In this document: positions 6,575 through 14,276 of the stretch, one piece after another
How positions within the stretch are numbered: the first letter of the stretch is position 1
How the letters are laid out: each line of letters begins with the position of its first letter
Assembly (NCBI GenBank): GCA_900547255.1
Contig: URGC01000059.1
Coordinates: 1 to 15,798, forward strand
Reading direction: 5' to 3'
DNA length: 15,798 nucleotides
Source of the DNA: an uncultured Eubacterium sp.
GTDB taxonomy: Bacteria; Bacillota; Clostridia; Lachnospirales; Lachnospiraceae
Notes under the pieces: generated by a model
What the model saw: only the letters and a program-made list of their open reading frames with translations
What the model was told of the DNA's origin: nothing
The model's database searches: none
Program-made: the position numbers and the translations under genes

Positions 6575-7644
6575 GAACGGTTGTGATTACATTTACACAT
6601 GAAGGCATGAAAGTCGCAGAAAAAGCATCATCTGTGATGGATGGAGAAAATGTTATCTATTGCCACAGCAGATGTTCTGGTGATTACAGCGGGGCGGTAA
6701 CGTCATTTGATTCTGTGGGTGCGGTTGTAAAGAATGAGTTTAATTCATGTGACAGGATGCTTTTTATATGTGCGGCGGCGATTGCAGTGAGAAGCATAGC
6801 ACCATATCTGAAAAGTAAGGTGACGGACCCGGCAGTGCTTGTGGCTGACGAGAGTGGAAGATTTCTTATATCACTTCTTTCAGGGCATATAGGTGGAGCT
6901 AATGAGTGGTGCGAGGAGCTTGCAGAGGCGGTTGGTGTAGCGCCGGTAATTACGACAGCGACTGATACAAGAGGAATGTTTGCTGTTGATTTGTTTGCAA
7001 AAAGGCATAATATGAGGATTGTTAATCCGGCGATGATTAAGGAAATATCCGGGAAAATCCTTAATGGGGAGCCAGTTGGACTTACAGGTGGTGAAACATT
7101 TATGCCAATGTTAAGATGTACTGAGGTTCAATGGAATGGACAGGTTCATGTCACTGATAATAAAAATGGTGAATATGAGAGCGGAATACAGATAATTACG
7201 CAGACCGGCGAACAGATGGCATATAAGAAGACGCTGAAGCTCGTACCGATGGATATAGCGGTCGGGATTGGCTGCAAGAAGGGAAAATCTGTCCAGGAGA
7301 TTGAGGAAGCAGTTAACAGTACATTTGCAGAGAATAATCTTCTTAAAGAGCGGATTGCAGTTGTGTCATCAATTGACATAAAAGCGGATGAGCCGGGAAT
7401 AGCCGGGTTTGCAAGGAAGTACAGAGTACCATATAAAACATATTCAGCAGAGGAGCTTTCTGACATCAAAGGCGATTTTGCAGAATCAGCATTTGTTAAA
7501 GAAAAAGTCGGTGTTGATAATGTGTGTGAGCGCAGTGCGTGTGCGGCATCCGGCGGAGGAGACAGATTAGTGGGAAAGACAGCGTGTGATGGTGTAACAG
7601 TTGCTGTCTATAAGATTACAGAAATGGAGAATAGTTATGCTTAA
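6571..7644 (+). CDS. cbiG: Cobalt-precorrin-5A hydrolase CbiG
   Basis: CbiG opens the delta-lactone of cobalt-precorrin-5A and releases the C20 carbon as acetaldehyde, the hallmark of the anaerobic route. At 357 residues it is a full-length, stand-alone CbiG. The N-terminal and central parts show RMLFICAAAIAVRSIAPYL, DPAVLVADESGRFLISLLSG and HIGGANEWCEELAEAVG with ITTATDTRGMFAVDLFAK. The C-terminal CbiG domain begins near PMDIAVGIGCKKGKS and continues with SSIDIKADEPGIAGFARK and DNVCERSACAASGGGDRLV. The ATG overlaps the cbiF stop by 4 nt, and the gene's end overlaps cbiH by 8 nt. No missing blocks are evident. Confidence 0.95.
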   Translation: MRTVVITFTHEGMKVAEKASSVMDGENVIYCHSRCSGDYSGAVTSFDSVGAVVKNEFNSCDRMLFICAAAIAVRSIAPYLKSKVTDPAVLVADESGRFLISLLSGHIGGANEWCEELAEAVGVAPVITTATDTRGMFAVDLFAKRHNMRIVNPAMIKEISGKILNGEPVGLTGGETFMPMLRCTEVQWNGQVHVTDNKNGEYESGIQIITQTGEQMAYKKTLKLVPMDIAVGIGCKKGKSVQEIEEAVNSTFAENNLLKERIAVVSSIDIKADEPGIAGFARKYRVPYKTYSAEELSDIKGDFAESAFVKEKVGVDNVCERSACAASGGGDRLVGKTACDGVTVAVYKITEMENSYA

Positions 7645-8395
7645 AGTTGTAGGCTTTGGAAGTGGAGCACAGGATAATATGACATTGGAGGCATCAGCGG
7701 CGATATCAAATGCTGACCTGATAGTTGGGTACAGAACTTACGTTGATATATTAAAACAGTATTTTCCAGATAAAAAGTATTATTCAACAGGTATGATGAA
7801 GGAGAAGGAACGCTGCCAGTATGCTATAGATATGGCTAAGACTGGAAAAGAAGTTGTGCTTGTGTGCAGCGGAGACAGCGGTGTGTATGGAATGGCAAGT
7901 CTTGTATACGAGCTTGCCTATGCAGATAATGCAGAAGGAGACACGGATGTAGTGGGCGGTGACGCTCCTGAGATTAAGATTATATCTGGCGTTACGGCTG
8001 CAAGCAGTGGTGCAGCATGTCTTGGGGCACCATTGTCACATGATTTTGTGGTTATAAGTCTCAGCGATTGTATGACACCCTGGTCAATGATAAGGATGAG
8101 AGCTCTTGCGGCGGCAGAGACAAATATGGTAATGTGTATATACAACCCATCAAGCCGCAGAAGAGCTGGGTATCTCAAAGAAATCTGCGAGCTTGTCATG
8201 GAGATAAAATCGCCAGACACAGTATGCGGATATGTGAAAAATATTGGCCGTGAAAATGAGACACCATGCATACTTACATTAAAGGAACTGGCTGATACGG
8301 AAGTTGACATGTTCACGACAGTTTATATAGGAAACAGCAGGACTAAAATTATTGGTGGCAAAATGGTTACACCAAGAGGATATAAAATCGTATGA
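7637..8395 (+). CDS. cbiH: Cobalt-factor-III C17-methyltransferase / ring-contraction enzyme CbiH
   Basis: CbiH methylates C17 and contracts the macrocycle to the corrin ring, forming cobalt-precorrin-4. With the start used here the protein has 252 residues. Typical blocks are MLKVVGFGSGAQDNMTLEA, ADLIVGYRTYVD, the C77-S-G-D-S-G motif in LVCSGDSGVYGMASL, ISGVTAASSGAACLGAPLSHD, and ISLSDCMTPW followed by CIYNPSSRRR. I chose ATG 7637 because GGAG lies 7 nt upstream and the SAM-binding loop follows directly; an upstream in-frame TTG at 7601 would add 12 residues that lie inside cbiG and look unrelated. A stretch around residues 98-113 (NAEGDTDVVGGDAPE) is a small acidic insertion compared with the generic fold. 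It overlaps cbiJ by 4 nt (ATGA). Confidence 0.95.
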   Translation: MLKVVGFGSGAQDNMTLEASAAISNADLIVGYRTYVDILKQYFPDKKYYSTGMMKEKERCQYAIDMAKTGKEVVLVCSGDSGVYGMASLVYELAYADNAEGDTDVVGGDAPEIKIISGVTAASSGAACLGAPLSHDFVVISLSDCMTPWSMIRMRALAAAETNMVMCIYNPSSRRRAGYLKEICELVMEIKSPDTVCGYVKNIGRENETPCILTLKELADTEVDMFTTVYIGNSRTKIIGGKMVTPRGYKIV

Positions 8396-9183
8396 TTGAT
8401 AAGACATTGATGTTGTTCGCAGGGACGACAGAGGGGCGCAGTCTGTGTGAATATCTTGCACAGAGTGGGTGCATCACACATGTATATGTTGCAACTGAAT
8501 ATGGCAGGGAGCTTCTCACAGAGAAGGGTTCTCTGATTGTACATACAGGCAGGCTTGACGAACAACAGATGTATGATGAATTAAAGCACATTAAGCCTGA
8601 TATTGTGCTGGATGCGACACATCCGTATGCCGAGCAGGTGACACACAATATCAGAGAGGCGTGCGTGCAGGCAGAAGTTTCATATATAAGAGTGTTAAGA
8701 GAATGTATGTCTGAAAGTGATGGCGGGTATGAAAATGATTCAATCACATATGTAGATACAATGGAAGAGGCAGTTAATCTTTTAAATAGTGAAATATATA
8801 TCAATAAGAATATTCTGCTGACAACAGGAAGCAAGAATATTCCAGAATATATGAATATTGATAATTACAGGGAGAGGGCGTATCTTAGACTGCTCCCGAC
8901 ACCTGAAATGATACAGAAGGCTGTAGATGCTGGATTTATACCGGCACATCTGATTGGCATGCAGGGGCCATTTGCAGAAGAATTCAATGAGGCATTAATC
9001 AGACAGTTAAATATAGGAGTTCTTGTAACCAAGGAATCAGGCAGTAATGGCGGTTATGAGGAAAAGATTGAAGCAGTAGAGAAGACAGGCATAGAAGCGG
9101 TAGTGTTAAAACGTCCAGTAGAGAAAGAGGGAAAGAGTCTTTCACAGGTTATGGAATATCTGAAAGAATGGGAACAGGCATGA
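8392..9183 (+). CDS. cbiJ: Cobalt-precorrin-6A reductase CbiJ
   Basis: CbiJ (CobK/CbiJ family) reduces the macrocycle of cobalt-precorrin-6A using a nicotinamide cofactor. The 263-residue length is typical. The N-terminal MLFAGTTEGRSLCEYLAQSG is the family's dinucleotide-binding motif, and D74-A-T-H-P-Y79 in the DATHPYAEQVTHNIREAC block is its second signature. LRLLPTPEMIQKAVDAG, HLIGMQGPFAEEFN and VTKESGSNGGYEEKIEA complete the C-terminal half. It starts inside the end of cbiH (ATGA) and ends the same way in cbiET (ATGA at 9180-9183), so it sits in a chain of tightly coupled genes. Confidence 0.94.
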   Translation: MIDKTLMLFAGTTEGRSLCEYLAQSGCITHVYVATEYGRELLTEKGSLIVHTGRLDEQQMYDELKHIKPDIVLDATHPYAEQVTHNIREACVQAEVSYIRVLRECMSESDGGYENDSITYVDTMEEAVNLLNSEIYINKNILLTTGSKNIPEYMNIDNYRERAYLRLLPTPEMIQKAVDAGFIPAHLIGMQGPFAEEFNEALIRQLNIGVLVTKESGSNGGYEEKIEAVEKTGIEAVVLKRPVEKEGKSLSQVMEYLKEWEQA

Positions 9184-10376
9184 AATATGTAGAAATAGTG
9201 GGATTAGGCCCGGGCAGTAAGCAGTGTATTACACAAGAGGTTATAGAGACAATTGAAAATGCAGAGATTATTATAGGTTCAAAACGTCTGACAGAGCCAT
9301 ATTCAGATACTGGCAGAAAAGTATTCTGTGCAGTGACAGCAGATGCGATTATGGATATTGTTAAAAATGAGGATGCACAAAAGTTTGTTGTGTTGATGTC
9401 CGGTGATACAGGATTTTACAGCGGCACAAAGACGCTTGTGAGCCGCCTTACCAGCGGTAATTATTCATATAGAATACTGCCGGGAATATCTTCTATAGTT
9501 TATCTGGCTTCCAGAATAGGACAGCCTTGGGAGACAGCAGCGCTTGTAAGTCTTCATGGCAAGAGACAGAGCTACATTCCAGTTGTTATGCAGAATGAAT
9601 GGACATATTTTCTGACCGGTGGAAATGTGGCGCAGATATGTCAGAAAATTGAAAAAATCGGACTTGCAGATGCAAAGGTATGGATAGGTGAGAATCTTTC
9701 ATATGATAATGAGAATATAGTCTGCGGAAAAATTTCTGAATTTACAGATTATGATGCCGCGGGATTAACAGTTATGGCAGTTAATAATGAAAATCCGCAA
9801 TCACTTGTGATAACTGGTATTCCGGATGATAAGTTTATCCGCGGTGATGTTCCTATGACTAAGAGGGAAATTCGTGCGGGTGTAGTGAGCCGTATGGCGG
9901 TTGCAAAGGATGCGTGTATCTACGATATTGGTGCAGGAACCGGTTCTGTCACAGTTGAACTGGCACTTCATGCATTATATGGAACTGTATATGCGGTTGA
10001 GAGAACACCAGAGGGGTGTGAACTGATTGCTAAGAATGCAGAACATTTCGGACTTGACAATATAGAGATTATCAATGGCAATGCCGCAGAGGTGATAGAT
10101 GACCTTCCAGCTCCGGATGCAGTGTTTATCGGTGGAAGCGGCGGAGAGCTTGAATGTATTCTGGAAAAGGTTTTAAAGAAAAATCCAGATGTCCATATAG
10201 TGATTACTGCGGTAACATTAGAGACACTTGAACAGGCAGTTTCGCTGATAGAGAAGAACAATATGTGTGCAGACATAGTACAGATAGCTGTCACAGAGGT
10301 CAAAAAGCGTGGCAGGTATCATATGATGGCTGCCAACAATCCAGTGTTTATAATTGAGGGAATGCATTATGAATAA
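9180..10376 (+). CDS. cbiET: CbiE-CbiT fusion: cobalt-precorrin C5- and C15-methyltransferase/decarboxylase (CobL type)
   Basis: This 398-residue protein fuses CbiE, which methylates C5, with CbiT, which methylates C15 and removes the C12 acetate carboxyl group; the same arrangement is known as CobL. The CbiE half shows EIVGLGPGSKQCITQEV, IIIGSKRL, LMSGDTGFYSGTKTL and ILPGISSIVYLASRIGQPWE. The CbiT half begins around residue 210 with IPDDKFIRGDVPMTKREIRA and has the class I methyltransferase motif D249-I-G-A-G-T-G. GNAAEVIDDLPAPDAVFIGG is the acidic/motif II region. I chose ATG 9180 because it makes the 4-nt overlap used at other junctions; ATG 9168 would add only MGTG. The end overlaps the hybrid kinase start by 8 nt. 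Confidence 0.95.
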   Translation: MKYVEIVGLGPGSKQCITQEVIETIENAEIIIGSKRLTEPYSDTGRKVFCAVTADAIMDIVKNEDAQKFVVLMSGDTGFYSGTKTLVSRLTSGNYSYRILPGISSIVYLASRIGQPWETAALVSLHGKRQSYIPVVMQNEWTYFLTGGNVAQICQKIEKIGLADAKVWIGENLSYDNENIVCGKISEFTDYDAAGLTVMAVNNENPQSLVITGIPDDKFIRGDVPMTKREIRAGVVSRMAVAKDACIYDIGAGTGSVTVELALHALYGTVYAVERTPEGCELIAKNAEHFGLDNIEIINGNAAEVIDDLPAPDAVFIGGSGGELECILEKVLKKNPDVHIVITAVTLETLEQAVSLIEKNNMCADIVQIAVTEVKKRGRYHMMAANNPVFIIEGMHYE

Positions 10377-12807
10377 TAATTCACAGCAGTTTAATATTAA
10401 TATATTTGACCGAAGTCCGCTGGCATATTGTGTATGTGAGCTTGTATTAAATGACGATGGCAAGCCTGTGGACTGGATTTTCAGATACTGTAATCAGGCG
10501 TTGGCAGATATTGGGAAGTTTAAAGTCGATGACTTGATGAATAAGCCTTTTTTTGAGACATTTCCTGGAGTTGACAGGAAATGGCTTAATCTGTTCTATG
10601 AGGCGGCATATGATGATATTCCAAGCGAATTTGATGAGATTTCCAATATCTCAGACAGATATCTTCATATACATATTATGCCAACAGGCCAGAAAGGCTA
10701 TTGCTCATGTCTTATCCGTAACATAAGGAAAAATCTGTTTGAAAAGTTACAGAAGAATGAGCAGCTTGAGGACAGCCTGACTAAGCTAAAGAAAGAAAAA
10801 TACGTTCTGGACAAGCTGTGCGAGGATTTTACGGCAGTGTATAATATAGAGCTTAATTCAGGCAGGTTTGATATTCTTAAATTAGGCGAAAATACTAACG
10901 CAATAGAGATAATAGGCGGCGATTTAGACAGATACCAGAATTTTGATGAATATGCGGCTGAGTACGCAAAGAGATACATTGCTTATGAGGACAGGGATTC
11001 ATTCTTAGACTGGTTTAAATGCGGTAACTTAAAAAAGCGTCTCCAGAATGAGGAGCGTATTATATATTACTATAAGAGCATTCCGAATGGTGCAAGCCAG
11101 AGATTTTTTGAGACACAGGCTATAAAGGTTCATGTTGAGGATAATCAGTTCCTTATATTTATGGGATTCAGATATGTTGATAATATCGTCAATAAGGAAA
11201 AACAGATTCAGAAGAAATTGCAGGATGCGCTTGATGAGGCGAGACTTAACAATGAGATAATATCAGCAATAGGTAAGACATATCAGTACATATCAAGAAT
11301 AGATTTGAGGACGAACCGCTTTGAAGAGATATCAAGCAGCGGAGAGACACACAGGCTTACAGGTGTTCAAGGGGATGCGCATGAAAGCATTTTAAGAAAA
11401 TGCAGGAAAAATGTGGCAGATGAGTATCAGGAGGAGGCTCTTAAATTTCTTGATTTGTCAACTCTTCCAGAACGTCTTAAAGAAGAGGAAATGATAGCGA
11501 CAGAGTGTCGCACGAAGGATGGTAACTGGCATATGCTGCGCTTTGTTGTCAAGAAAAGAGACGATAATGGTGAGGTGACACATGTTCTGTGTCTTATAAG
11601 AATTACAAGTGATACCAAGCGAAGAGAGCAGAGTCTTCTGTACCTGGCTGAGGAAGCTAAGAAAGAGGCGGCATTCAGAATGCGGTTCTTATCTAATATG
11701 AGCCATGATATAAGAACTCCTATGAATGGAATAATAGGCATGATTGACCTTGCCAACCACTATCCAGATGATTTGGAGATACAGCAGAAATGCAGGGATA
11801 AGATTAAGACATCATCAGAATATCTTGTATCAATGGTTAATGATATACTTGATATGAATAAGCTTGAATCAGGCAGTACGGTGAGCCATGAGATGACATT
11901 TGACCTGACAGAGCTGCTTAGCAATGCCAATGCGACAGCTCAGAAAAAAGCAGCAGATAAGAATATTGATTATGTTGTTGACTGGGACAGAGCAATATTT
12001 ACGCATCAATATCTTATTGGAAATCCGCTTTTTGCCGAGAGAGTGCTAGCTAATATTGCAGATAATGCGATTAAATTCACGAATCCGGGTGGAAGTGTAC
12101 ATGTGTGGTGTAAGGAAGAGCAGTCAGATGGTGATAATGTCGTGTTTGAATTCGGCTGTTCTGATAATGGAATTGGAATGAGCAAAGAATTTCTTACACA
12201 CGCGTATGATATATTTTCACAGGAAAATGAATCAAGCAGGTCAAAATATGAGGGCACAGGCATAGGTCTTGCCATGGCAAAGAGGCTGGTTGACAGGCTT
12301 GACGGAACAATTGATTTACAGAGTGAAAAGGGTGTTGGAACAACATGCATTGTCAGGCTTCCATTTAAGATAGGTGAGGCAGAAGAAATCAGTAAGCCGG
12401 TTAATTACGAAGAGATTTCAGTAAAAGGACTGCGTGCGCTGGTTGTTGAGGACAATGAGCTGAATATGGAGATTGCCAGATTTATGCTTGAAAATAATGG
12501 CGTTGAGACAGTGTGTGCTGTTGACGGCGAAGAGGCGGTCGAGATATTTGAAAAGTCAGATGCCCATTATTTTGATGTGATTTTTATGGATATTATGATG
12601 CCGAAGCTCAATGGTCTTGATGCGACAAGGAAAATCAGGGCAATGGAGAGAGATGATGCTGCGACAGTACCGATAATAGCCATGTCTGCCAATGCATTTT
12701 CTGATGATATAATCAACTGCCGTATATCAGGAATGAACCTTCATATTGCAAAGCCGCTGGATGAATCCAAGATGATAAATGCTATAAAAAAATGTATACA
12801 ATATTAA
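10369..12807 (+). CDS. Soluble three-PAS hybrid sensor histidine kinase/response regulator
   Basis: This is an 812-residue cytoplasmic hybrid kinase with no membrane segment. Order: PAS-like domain 1 (about 9-120), a short coiled coil (about 123-155), PAS-like 2 (about 155-275), a second helix (about 280-300), PAS-like 3 (about 300-425), the dimerisation domain with phospho-acceptor His446 in SNMSHDIRTPMNG, the ATPase domain (N box Asn566, G1 DNGIGM 599-604, G2 GTGIGLAM 629-636) and a receiver domain (acidic Glu694/Asp695, phospho-acceptor Asp741 in FMDIMMP, Ser773, Lys795). All catalytic residues are present. It has no DNA-binding output, so a partner protein elsewhere is required (inference). 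GAGGG 8 nt before ATG 10369 supports the start, which lies inside cbiET. PAS 1 contains C21-x-C23, H100-x-H102 and C112-x-C114, a possible metal site. The signal sensed is unknown; its place in the operon suggests a link to cobalt or corrinoid status. Confidence 0.9.
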   Translation: MNNNSQQFNINIFDRSPLAYCVCELVLNDDGKPVDWIFRYCNQALADIGKFKVDDLMNKPFFETFPGVDRKWLNLFYEAAYDDIPSEFDEISNISDRYLHIHIMPTGQKGYCSCLIRNIRKNLFEKLQKNEQLEDSLTKLKKEKYVLDKLCEDFTAVYNIELNSGRFDILKLGENTNAIEIIGGDLDRYQNFDEYAAEYAKRYIAYEDRDSFLDWFKCGNLKKRLQNEERIIYYYKSIPNGASQRFFETQAIKVHVEDNQFLIFMGFRYVDNIVNKEKQIQKKLQDALDEARLNNEIISAIGKTYQYISRIDLRTNRFEEISSSGETHRLTGVQGDAHESILRKCRKNVADEYQEEALKFLDLSTLPERLKEEEMIATECRTKDGNWHMLRFVVKKRDDNGEVTHVLCLIRITSDTKRREQSLLYLAEEAKKEAAFRMRFLSNMSHDIRTPMNGIIGMIDLANHYPDDLEIQQKCRDKIKTSSEYLVSMVNDILDMNKLESGSTVSHEMTFDLTELLSNANATAQKKAADKNIDYVVDWDRAIFTHQYLIGNPLFAERVLANIADNAIKFTNPGGSVHVWCKEEQSDGDNVVFEFGCSDNGIGMSKEFLTHAYDIFSQENESSRSKYEGTGIGLAMAKRLVDRLDGTIDLQSEKGVGTTCIVRLPFKIGEAEEISKPVNYEEISVKGLRALVVEDNELNMEIARFMLENNGVETVCAVDGEEAVEIFEKSDAHYFDVIFMDIMMPKLNGLDATRKIRAMERDDAATVPIIAMSANAFSDDIINCRISGMNLHIAKPLDESKMINAIKKCIQY

Positions 12808-12841
12808 ATATATGGAATGAGGCAGAAAGAAGGAAAAATTA

Positions 12842-14134
12842 ATGAAACATTTAAAAGTAAGAATTCCAATGTATTTTATTGGATTATTCGTGATGACTAT
12901 AGGTATCGCGTTATCCGTAAAATCTAATCTTGGAGTTTCACCTGTCAGTTCAATACCTTACACAATGACATGTGTATGGGGTATTGAGATGGGAAAGGCA
13001 ACAATTCTATTCCACGTAGTACTGGTATTAATCCAGATATTGCTTCTTAGGAAGAAGTTCAAGCCAGTCCAGTTGTTACAGGTTCTGGTTGGAGTTATAT
13101 TTGGATATTTCACAACATTTTGTAACTACATGGTATCTTATCTTCCAACAGTAGATAACATTGTAATACGTATTGTGATGGTACTTGCAAGTACTGTATT
13201 CGTGGCAGCAGGTATCTTTTTATATCTGCCTGCAGACCTGATTCCGCTTGCCGGAGAGGGTGCTATGCAGGCAGTATCTTCTGTTACACACATCGAATTT
13301 TCCAAAGTAAAAATCGGCTTTGACTGTACAATGGTTGTAATATCGGCGGTTACATGTCTTACACTTTTACACAGCCTTGGCAGTGTAGGTGCAGGTACTG
13401 TTATCGCAGCAGTACTTGTAGGTACACTTGTCGGTATATTAAACCGTGCATTTGGAAAGCAGAGAGATGTATTGCTTGGAAAGAATGATGCAGTGGAAGC
13501 TGTTATTCCAGCACAGGCAACATCTAACCATGTGATTACTATTTCAAGAGAATTCGGAAGCGGCGGACGTGAGATAGGTAAAATTCTTGCTGAACAGCTT
13601 GGATATGGATATTACGATTCTGAGCTTATAAGACTTGCCGCAGAAAAGAGTGGATACACACCTGAATTCATAGAGAAGAATGAGCAGAGCCTTAAAAATC
13701 CTGTTCTTCATGATTTCTTTGAATGGTATGCAACACCAGTTGACCAGACAGATTTGCCTAAGGTTGACCAGCTTTTCCAGAAGGAATCAGAGATTATACG
13801 TGAACTTGCTGGTAAAGAGTCTTGTATTATTGTAGGACGACTTGCTAATTACATATTGAAAGACATGCCTAATGCGTATCATGTATTTATCAGCGCGGAT
13901 GCAGCATCAGAAGCAGCAAGGGCTTCAGCAAGAGATAACATTTCTATGGAAGCCGCACTTGAAAAGGTTAACAGAGTTAACCATGAGCGCAGCGTCCACT
14001 GTAGATATTTCACTAAAACAGATTGGGGCAATGTGAAAAATTACAATCTTTGTATCAAATCTGACGATTTCGGTGTTGAAGAAACTGCCCATATTATCGC
14101 CGAAATGTTTAAAAGTAAGATGAAGTTAAGCTAA
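12842..14134 (+). CDS. YczE-like membrane domain fused to cytidylate-kinase-like domain
   Basis: This is a 430-residue two-part protein. Residues 1-205 form about six membrane segments (near 8-27, 52-70, 78-98, 108-130, 156-177, 182-203) with SVKSNLGVSPVSSIPYTMT after the first, the signature of the YczE/YitT-like (DUF6198) family. Residues from about 229 are a cytosolic cytidylate-kinase-like domain: ITISREFGSGGREIGKILAE with P-loop 239-246, YYDSELIRLAAEKSGY, and CIIVGRLANYILKD. Cytidylate kinases phosphorylate CMP/dCMP, but the substrate of this membrane-tethered subgroup is not known to me. AAGGA lies just upstream of ATG 12842. The gene follows the hybrid kinase after 34 bp with no terminator between them, so cotranscription is possible. 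No clear terminator hairpin follows it either. Confidence 0.85.
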   Translation: MKHLKVRIPMYFIGLFVMTIGIALSVKSNLGVSPVSSIPYTMTCVWGIEMGKATILFHVVLVLIQILLLRKKFKPVQLLQVLVGVIFGYFTTFCNYMVSYLPTVDNIVIRIVMVLASTVFVAAGIFLYLPADLIPLAGEGAMQAVSSVTHIEFSKVKIGFDCTMVVISAVTCLTLLHSLGSVGAGTVIAAVLVGTLVGILNRAFGKQRDVLLGKNDAVEAVIPAQATSNHVITISREFGSGGREIGKILAEQLGYGYYDSELIRLAAEKSGYTPEFIEKNEQSLKNPVLHDFFEWYATPVDQTDLPKVDQLFQKESEIIRELAGKESCIIVGRLANYILKDMPNAYHVFISADAASEAARASARDNISMEAALEKVNRVNHERSVHCRYFTKTDWGNVKNYNLCIKSDDFGVEETAHIIAEMFKSKMKLS

Positions 14135-14199
14135 GTTAATAAAACGGTTAAAATATGGAAATTTAATTTGGAAACGGATATAATTCTATACATTTTCGG

Positions 14200-14228
14200 T
14201 TGACATGTGGAAATTCCCAGCCTATAAT
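14200..14228 (+). promoter_or_regulatory. Perfect consensus sigma-70 promoter for XRE-Uma2
   Basis: TTGACA (14200-14205) and TATAAT (14223-14228) both match consensus at all six positions and are separated by the optimal 17 bp. Transcription should start near 14235, about 40 nt before the ATG. Such an exact match implies a strong promoter that would usually be kept in check by a repressor. Confidence 0.88.
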
Positions 14229-14240
14229 GAATACAACAAG

Positions 14241-14250
14241 AACAATTGTT
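14241..14250. promoter_or_regulatory. Candidate operator palindrome
   Basis: AACAATTGTT is a perfect 10-bp palindrome placed about 6-15 nt downstream of the predicted transcription start. The position suits a repressor, and the downstream gene itself encodes an XRE-type helix-turn-helix, so autorepression is a reasonable hypothesis. A 10-bp palindrome can also occur by chance. Confidence 0.35.
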
Positions 14251-14262
14251 TCGTTATTTCCT

Positions 14263-14270
14263 AAGGAGGG
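14263..14270 (+). promoter_or_regulatory. Strong ribosome binding site
   Basis: AAGGAGGG, nearly the full anti-Shine-Dalgarno complement, ends 6 nt before ATG 14277 and fixes the start of the XRE-Uma2 gene. It is the strongest ribosome binding site I noticed in the window. Confidence 0.85.
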
Positions 14271-14276
14271 ATTCAT

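Larger units (their letters stand above)
14135..14276. other. Intergenic region before the XRE-Uma2 gene
   Basis: This 142-bp AT-rich stretch contains a consensus promoter, a palindrome and a strong ribosome binding site, listed separately. I see no stem-loop with a T run that would terminate the upstream transcript. Confidence 0.6.

Noticed and set aside
7601..7636. TTG start giving CbiH 12 extra residues
   Set aside because: It lies deep inside cbiG without a ribosome binding site, while ATG 7637 has GGAG 7 nt upstream and matches the family N-terminus.
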